Source: Dermatemys mawii (taxonomy: Eukaryota > Chordata > Testudines > Dermatemydidae). From it: 64,000 bases of DNA. Below the pieces are notes generated by a model. That model was not told the origin of the DNA, searched no databases, and was given only the letters and a program-made list of their open reading frames with translations. Made by a program: the position numbers and the translations under genes. Each line of letters begins with the position of its first letter. Positions within the stretch are counted from its first letter, which is position 1. The stretch lies in NCBI GenBank assembly GCA_007922305.1, contig ML677348.1, positions 15,949,442-16,013,441 on the forward strand, given 5' to 3'. This document shows positions 57,689 to 64,000 of the stretch, in pieces.

Positions 57689-57845
57689 ATACTTTACAAA
57701 GTCTGGGAAATGCTCAATTCCCATTTTAGAGATGGGGAATTGGAGGCATGGAAGTTTAATGACTGGCCCAGTGTTACACAGCAAATCAGTGGTGTTCAGG
57801 AATCGAACCAAGGCGTCTCCTGAGTCTTAGTCCAGTGTTTTATCT
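57689..57845 (-). repeat. MIR-like SINE remnant
   Basis: cccattttagagatggggaa, ttggaggcatggaagtttaa, gcccagtgttacacagcaaa and gaatcgaaccaaggcg match the reverse strand of a MIR-type repeat in the right order. Confidence 0.8.
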
Positions 57846-59446
57846 CCATCTAAAAGAGCTTAAATAATTTATCAGGGTGGCATTGCGGTCTGGTAGATTA
57901 ATCACAACCCTGGGTGTCAAGAGCTTAATCCTGCCCATTGAAACCAATGGGAGTTTTGACCTTGACTTCTGCAGGAGAGTAAGACCCTAAGAGGTCCTGG
58001 CTCTGCCTCTGCCTTATGGTAGGGGTACATTTTTGGAGTGAAGATATTTACCTATTAAAAACCGTTAATAAATGTGAAGTATTCTTATTTCTACCTCTAC
58101 CATTGGGTAGCCTTGGAGCATGGGAGCGATTGGTTTCAAGCCCCATGCTTAAATCACCAGATCATGTGACTTTGGAAGTGTTGTCTCTACACGCTCCACC
58201 TGGAGAGCTTTCAAAATGAACAAGATGAGTGTTTGCATAAAAGCAACTTAAATGTTCTGCTGCTTCACTGTGAACAATTTTCAGGAACCTGAAAAACAAA
58301 ATTTGGGGGTCTTCAGAATAATATGAAACCAACTGGCAAAATATGTTGTACAATTTTTTATGACCTGTTTTGCCAGCTCTAACTCCTCTCACCTTCCCTG
58401 TCAGAACTGTAATTCTGACTCATTGGACAAAAAGACCATTTTGTGTTGTTGTAGAACCTGTTCTTATTTGCATAGTTAATCTGGTTAAGCAATGCATGAG
58501 TAATAATCTTATTTAACCAGAATCATGTGAGTTCAGGGTCAATTGCACTGATGTCCCAGCTGATATTTTTGTTCTTCATTACAGAAGTCAATATCACTCA
58601 CAATTAATACAAATTTGATTTTATAAGTTAATGAAAAATGAAATATTTGCCTGACATTTTTTTTTGGTGAAAATAAAAGGCAGGTATTATAGATGGGTAA
58701 TGGCCATTTTTGTACACTAATACCCACAAACAGAAAATTGGCCTTTTTTCATAACTCTTCGCTTAACAGCCACTAACGAAGCACAGACATGTTCATTCTA
58801 CAGCCTAGACTTATACCCATGTGTTAGGGTGGCAAGGTGCCCGCTGATAAGGAAGCATATCATTTTCAATAGACACAAAAACTGACCAGAAGCTAATTGC
58901 ATTTGACATGATCTCTCTTCATGAGTGTAGATTAACTCATTCACTAAAATAAAAATTTGGAACGCTCTACAAAAATGATGTTCACTTTTCTCTGCATCAT
59001 GTATGTGAATCATGCTGTGCAGTCTGCTGTTCTTTGCATACACACTAGGCACAATGGTAACCTCTTGACTCCTGAAGTTATGTAGTGGTGATCAAACAAT
59101 AGCTTTCCCAGGTCTCCCAGGATATTCCCCCTGCCTTTCAGTTAGGTACATTGTACATACATTTGGGTCATTATGTGTATGCTATGCCTTCTGATTCTTC
59201 ATCACAGAATTGTTTAGGGCACAGTGATCATGCTTCATTTTTTTCCCCTCCCTTTTGGAAGAATAGCAGTTTGAGAGAGATTTTCTATTCTTACATTATG
59301 TAAAATATCGCTGAAATCTGTCAAAATGGAGGACACTTTATTTAAGTGCAGTCATTTATTGTTCCAATGTGCCTTTCTTTATTCTTGTACCCAGTCTATG
59401 GCCACTCTAAGTACTATATATTTCCCTATACGTTATGCTGTATGAC
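57846..59446. other. No gene seen
   Basis: AT-rich. A weak palindromic repeat may lie at about 57925-58000. No exon identified. Confidence 0.4.
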
Positions 59447-60198
59447 AGGGTTAAGACAGATGGCTACAAGAGCGTGGTGGATGGTGGAATCATTAGTTCC
59501 AGATTAAGCAGATCCCTTGTCCCTGTGTAAAATAACAGGGACTATTCCAGAACAATCAAGAACTTGCTAGAACCAATTAAGGCAGGCAGGCTAATCAGGA
59601 TACCTGGAACCAATTGGGAAGCTGCTAGAATCAGTTAAGGCTCATCAGGGCACCTGGTTTAAAAAGGATCTCACTTCAGTTAGTGAGGTGTGCGTGAGGA
59701 GCTGGGAGCAGGAGACACTAGGAACTGAGAGTGGGAGGGCATACTGCTGGAGGACTGAGGAGTACAAGCTGTATCAGACACCATGAGGAAGGTCCTGTGG
59801 TGAGAATAAAGAAGGTGTTGGGGGGAAGATATGGGGAAGTAGCCCAAGGAGTTGTAGCTGTCACACAGCTGTTACAGGAGACATTCTAGACCACTGTAAT
59901 CCACGAGGCTCTGGGCTGGAACCAGAGTAGAGGGTGGACCTGGGTTCCCCCCATTCTTCCAACTCCCTACTTGGTACCAGAGGAGTTGACCTGAAATCTG
60001 TGTTTCACCAGAGGGGAAGGTCTCTGGCCTGTTCCCCGACCCACTAGGTGGGTCAGCAGAGACTGTAGAGATTATCCTTCTCTTTTTCCCAATGCTGGCC
60101 AGTGATGAGGTTAGCTAGGTAAATGGCAGGTTTGAGCCACTGGCAAAAGTGGCCAAACCAAGGGCTCAATCTCTGAGGCGAACAAATCCGTCTATAAG
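59447..60198 (+). repeat. LTR-like repeat, left part of an interrupted copy
   Basis: The block has an aaaccaattaaggcaggcaggc-like part, ggtttaaaaagga (a possible TATA box) near 59658, then cagagtagagggtggacctg and cctgttccccgacccactag. It ends at tccgtctataag and resumes at 60413. It shares the gagtagagggtgg motif with 55330-55370. I recall the same order of blocks from turtle DNA. No gag or pol. Confidence 0.6.
60183..60198. repeat. Target-site duplication, left (Penelope-type insert)
   Basis: caaatccgtctataag, repeated as caaatccatctataag at 60413-60428 (15 of 16). Confidence 0.9.
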
Positions 60199-60412
60199 AA
60201 TCAGAGGGGTAGCCGTGTTAGTCTGGAATTGCAGAAGTGACAAAGAGTCCTGTGGCACCTTAAAGACTAACCAGAGTATTAGAGCATAAGCTTTTGTGGG
60301 CTAATACCCACTTCGTTGGATGCATGCACGAAGTGGGTATTAGCCCACGAAAGCTTATGCTCTAATACTTTGGTTAGTCTTTAAGGTGCCACAGGACACT
60401 TTGTCACTTCTG
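60199..60412. mobile_element. Penelope-like tail, inverted repeat insert
   Basis: Two arms of the same Penelope-like tail face each other. The left arm (about 60230-60318) reads gcagaagtgacaaagagtcc, ctgtggcaccttaaagacta, gcataagcttttgtgggcta and acccacttcgt. The right arm (about 60328-60412) is its reverse complement with only about four mismatches. A gatgcatgcac centre separates them. A short gaatcagaggggtagccgtg segment precedes the left arm. The 214-bp insert is flanked by a 16-bp duplication. Confidence 0.93.
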
Positions 60413-60475
60413 CAAATCCATCTATAAGTGCAGGACCCACCAAGTCAGAGGAGGAGCTTTGTCACAGCTGTCACA
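60413..60475 (+). repeat. LTR-like repeat, right part
   Basis: Continues 59447-60198 after the duplication: tgcaggacccaccaagtcag and gaggaggagctttgtcaca. Confidence 0.6.
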
Positions 60476-63400
60476 AATGAAGACTAACAACAGTAGGGTA
60501 TTTGGTTCATTGGTCCTTAGTTGTCCCAGGAATAGGGAAATACAAAACCATATGTTGAGTTCTGTGATGTCTATAGTTATCCCTGAATTGAGGGAACTAG
60601 AAATGGAAAGAAGAATCTCAAATTTCATTTAAAAAAATGTTTCTAGCCCTTTGCCTTGCAGAGATAACTTAAAAATGCAATTCAATTTGAATCAACATCT
60701 GCTGGTTGTAAAGGTTGAAAGGAATGAAGCAGCTGGACTCCACATCTGCAGCAGAAATCTGGGATGAAGGAAGCAGAGAGTCTGATGATCTCAACACACA
60801 CAAACATATACTCTGTCTCTCACTTTCTTAATGTAAGCTCAACCAATTACACTTTGGATGTACCTCAAAACATCATCTTCAAAATTCTCAAGCTTCCTTC
60901 TGCAAAATGACATGCAGGGATTGGCTATGTTAGGAGTGTTGATAGTGGGGAAAGTAGCAAAATATCATTTCAAAAGGTCTGCCCAAAAATGCTAGGGCTG
61001 ACCAGTTGAGTCGATATAATAATAGCTCAGTATGAACTATGAACACACTGGAGAATGATAATACAAGTTTAACCACAATTTAATAAAAAGGGTAAACCTG
61101 TGTTTAGTTATCTTTCAACTTCTGCTGTGTGTTCTAAAAGCCAACAGAATCTCAGTCCTCATGAAAATCTCTCAGCAAGGTGCACAGACTTCTGCTACAA
61201 TCCAGGTAAGAGCGTAAGCATGTACTTAACTTCTAGCATGAGCATACTTCCATTCCCCATAAGAGTGGAAGAGAGGGACAGAGAGAGTCCCTATAAATAT
61301 GCTACACACTGAGGGTCAGATTTCCAAACAGAGGCACGCAGTGATGGTGTCCGGAATATACTCAGTGCATCCATCAGGTATATTACCCTACACATTGTTT
61401 GGGTTAACATATGCAACTGTGTTCATTTCAAACATTAAATTGTAGTTCTATCTTCTACCCTCTACTTTTTTTCTTTCTCTCCATTCATGAAGCTATTAGC
61501 TGAGTCTTTCTTCTTCTGATAAGAAGTGGGGATTCTATTGCAGGAAAGGTGCAATTAATATGGATCATGATGAGTTGAAATTAGCAAGAATGGTCTCAGG
61601 AAGCTCAGCAAGTCCACACAGCTCCACTTCGAAGCCCATGACTGTGAGCCAATCAGAGCTCAGAGAAGGGACACAGAGCAATATTCCAAGAGGTACCAGG
61701 GCATTTGGGGTAAAGCAATGTGAGCAAGAAACTGTTTGGTTTTTCTGATGAGCCCAAAGACAGCTGTGGATTTGTTGTGTAATAGGAACACGTCTTTAAA
61801 AACAAAACACAAATACATGTTAAATCTTACTCTTAAGTGTTATACAAGCTACCCTTGATAGCTTGTCTAATAAGTATTTTGATTATCCTTCTAGCATATG
61901 GTCTAGCGATACAACCCCTTCCACTATTATTACAGTGGTTGCAACCAAATGAACGTCAGCTTTGAAAGACTGTAATTCTATTTGCTCCACAATTTATCCT
62001 TGCTGTAAGTGATTCTCAGTTCTCCAAGAGCACAACTCCTTAGAAGAGAGCTGTACTGAAAATTTTCAGACTAAGGCAGTGGTTGCCTTAGCAACAGGAG
62101 TCACATGCAATCTCTCAGAACCCCTCCTCCTACACTCCTGTTTCCTTGGCAGCAGGTTCCTGTCCAAGCCTAGAAAGAGTGGAATTAGCATGTCCCCACA
62201 AAGAGGAGTGGAAAGATTGGGGGAAAAGTCTATCTCAAAAGAGAATCTAGCAAGCTGCTGTCCCTCTGTTCCTTTTACATTTGGGATTGCCTGGCCACAG
62301 GACCCTCACACCTACAGAAGCAGTGGCCCTCCCTCAGGCCCTCTTAGATACTCCCCTCTGTACTTGCCCATTTAGAGCTGCACCTAGCCTGCTCCAACAG
62401 CATGCAGATGATGTAAATATTCGCTGACCTATCAACTCATGTGGCTCTGCTGGCTTCATTTCACCGGATATGAAAACAGGATGGAGCATCCCCCAAAACT
62501 AGACAATAATCTCCCCAGCCTACTTTCCTAGGAACAAAAAAGAGGTAAATTGGATGTTCCCGTAGGCTGGCTGAGACACTTTTCACTGCATGGTTCTGCC
62601 TCATTAGTCTTGCAATACAATTAAGAGCTAAACATGGACGTATTACGTTGTCTAGCTTGCACCAGGCTGAAGGGGGAAGGGGGTGGGTTACATTTTATTT
62701 CTTAAATAACTATAACACAAATGAAGAATGTGCTCTTTGTGTTATAACATCAGGGCAACAATAGTATCTGCACACGCCAACTCATAAGGCTCTTTGGAAG
62801 GAAGCTTAAAGATTAAGGCCCCAGATGAGATTTTTTTGACAGCTCTTCCCTGCACCCACATGGAACCCCACTGATTTTTAGACAATCTTTCTGCATGAAG
62901 AAACAATTTTAGGATTTTTATAAAAACATCACTTGTTTAAACTTAAACTGGAATCATAGGTTAAAACTGAAGCAAATTTATGAAAATGTGTAAACCAATA
63001 AATCTATTCCAATAACCAAGAAATAATGGGCTCACTTCAATTAGCACTTCTAGAAGTCTTAAAAGTTGGATAGGTGACGTTCCCATTTTAAGAGCTTATT
63101 CTGTTTCTGCTGAACTCAGTGGACATTTTGCTGTTGACTTCATGTCCAATCTTGTTCCTTCTGCTTTCCTCCCACCTCCATCTTCTTCAGACAGTGCTTC
63201 CCAACCCCTGGTATGCATGCCAGTACTAGTACTGAAGGATTTTGTGACAGTTAAGCTAGACATCCCATCCCAACTTTAATAATGTATCTCTGTGCTGGAC
63301 CACTGCTACATGCCTCCCAATCATTTTGGTTCACGCTAACCTACAGAAAAGCTTCAGATGTCTTGAAAAGAGCCTGGGGTTTGAGCTCTACAAATGCCAT

Positions 63401-63744
63401 TGCCAAGTAGAGGTGATGGGCACTAGCTAGTACAAGTGAGATCCTCGTGGAATAACGCAGTACAGTTGCCTGAAAAAAAATAGGAATCACACTCCAAAAA
63501 CAGCCACTGTATTAAGCACGCACACTTATTAATTCCCTTTCAGCACAGTTTCTAGTAAGTGTATTTACTGCTTACTTAAAATTCTCCTTTTGGTTTTCAA
63601 TCAATATGGTCTTTTGCTGTTCCTGGTTTAAACTGTTGCATAATGCTGTTACCCAGCTATTGGATGCTGTAGCAGAAGTGACTTCATTTCAGTGGCTGGT
63701 GAAGTGACTCTCAGCTCCATGATAGACGTAATGAAGTCTATAGA
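60476..63744. other. No gene seen
   Basis: 3.3 kb, mostly AT-rich. The 98-codon frame at 62079-62375 has no domain. No repeat that I can name. Confidence 0.4.
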
Positions 63745-63835
63745 CTGTGATTAAGCCAAGGTTTGTAAAGTGCTTTGAGAGCTTTGTATGAAAAGGTACT
63801 ATGGAAGAGAAAAGAATTTTATTGTTATTCAAATC
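63745..63835 (+). repeat. MIR-like 3' tail
   Basis: gtaaagtgctttgagagctt, gtatgaaaaggtactatgg and ttttattgttattc follow the order of the MIR 3' end. Confidence 0.5.
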
Positions 63836-64000
63836 TAGATTGTTCGTTGTGTAGTAAAACTGACATTATGGGTTTAACTGGTTTGCTCAGAATATTATGG
63901 GATGGAATCATGCCCCATCCATCCTTTCCTTACTGTTTTGTAAGTGGGGTTGAGGGAAATGTCTCCTCCCCACTCTGTCTTGTTGTACAGTTGAATAAAG
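63836..64000. other. No gene seen
   Basis: Non-coding sequence to the edge of the window. Confidence 0.4.

Overview
This is eukaryotic, non-avian reptile DNA, most likely turtle. It is AT-rich, has no operon structure, and consists almost entirely of layered transposable-element remnants in unique-looking sequence. The evidence for turtle is the combination of CR1 LINE fragments, a GIY-YIG Penelope-like element with its characteristic tail, many hAT MITEs, palindromic MITEs, MIR-type SINE remnants and tRNA-derived SINEs. The turtle call rests on recognising these families from memory, not on a search. I found no host protein-coding exon, rRNA, genuine tRNA or CRISPR array. Almost all open frames are chance frames or lie inside repeats. 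The window looks like an intergenic region or a large intron.

Layout. 1-8 kb: MIR and tRNA-SINE remnants, two foldback MITEs and a palindromic repeat. 8.2-9.45 kb: a hAT transposon with an exact 8-bp target duplication and the C-terminal part of its transposase. 12.6-17.2 kb: a small palindrome, an LTR-like repeat, a CR1 reverse-transcriptase fragment, and a CR1 interrupted by a 1.06-kb hAT MITE. 19.9-21.1 kb: a Penelope-like fragment with a GIY-YIG endonuclease domain, abutted by a MITE. 22.5-26 kb: foldback MITEs, a tandem repeat split by a MITE, and a CR1 tail.

30.6-34.2 kb is the densest part. A CR1 tail is followed by a dead Ty3/Gypsy pol (RNase H, then integrase). Next come the tip of a MITE and a separate LTR element with a tRNA-Pro primer site and a gag-protease frame broken by two stops. 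The Gypsy integrase tail and chromodomain then resume on the far side.

34.5-37.2 kb: a CR1 reverse transcriptase, an LTR-like block carrying a minisatellite, and the first of two sibling hAT MITEs (the second is at 45.75 kb). 41.4-41.9 and 52.5-53 kb: MIR-type repeats split by MITEs. 49.4-51.9 kb: a palindrome split by a hAT MITE, a GC-rich hAT body and a CR1 tail. 55.1 kb: a 10-base assembly gap beside a hexamer array. 59.4-60.5 kb: an LTR-like repeat split by a Penelope-type inverted repeat with a 16-bp duplication.

No gene pathway is present. What can be read is an order of insertions, because several younger elements cut older ones and left target-site duplications. No new biological system stands out. 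The best leads are the nested retroelement locus at 30.9-34.2 kb, the Penelope foldback at 60.2 kb, and the dated hAT insertions.
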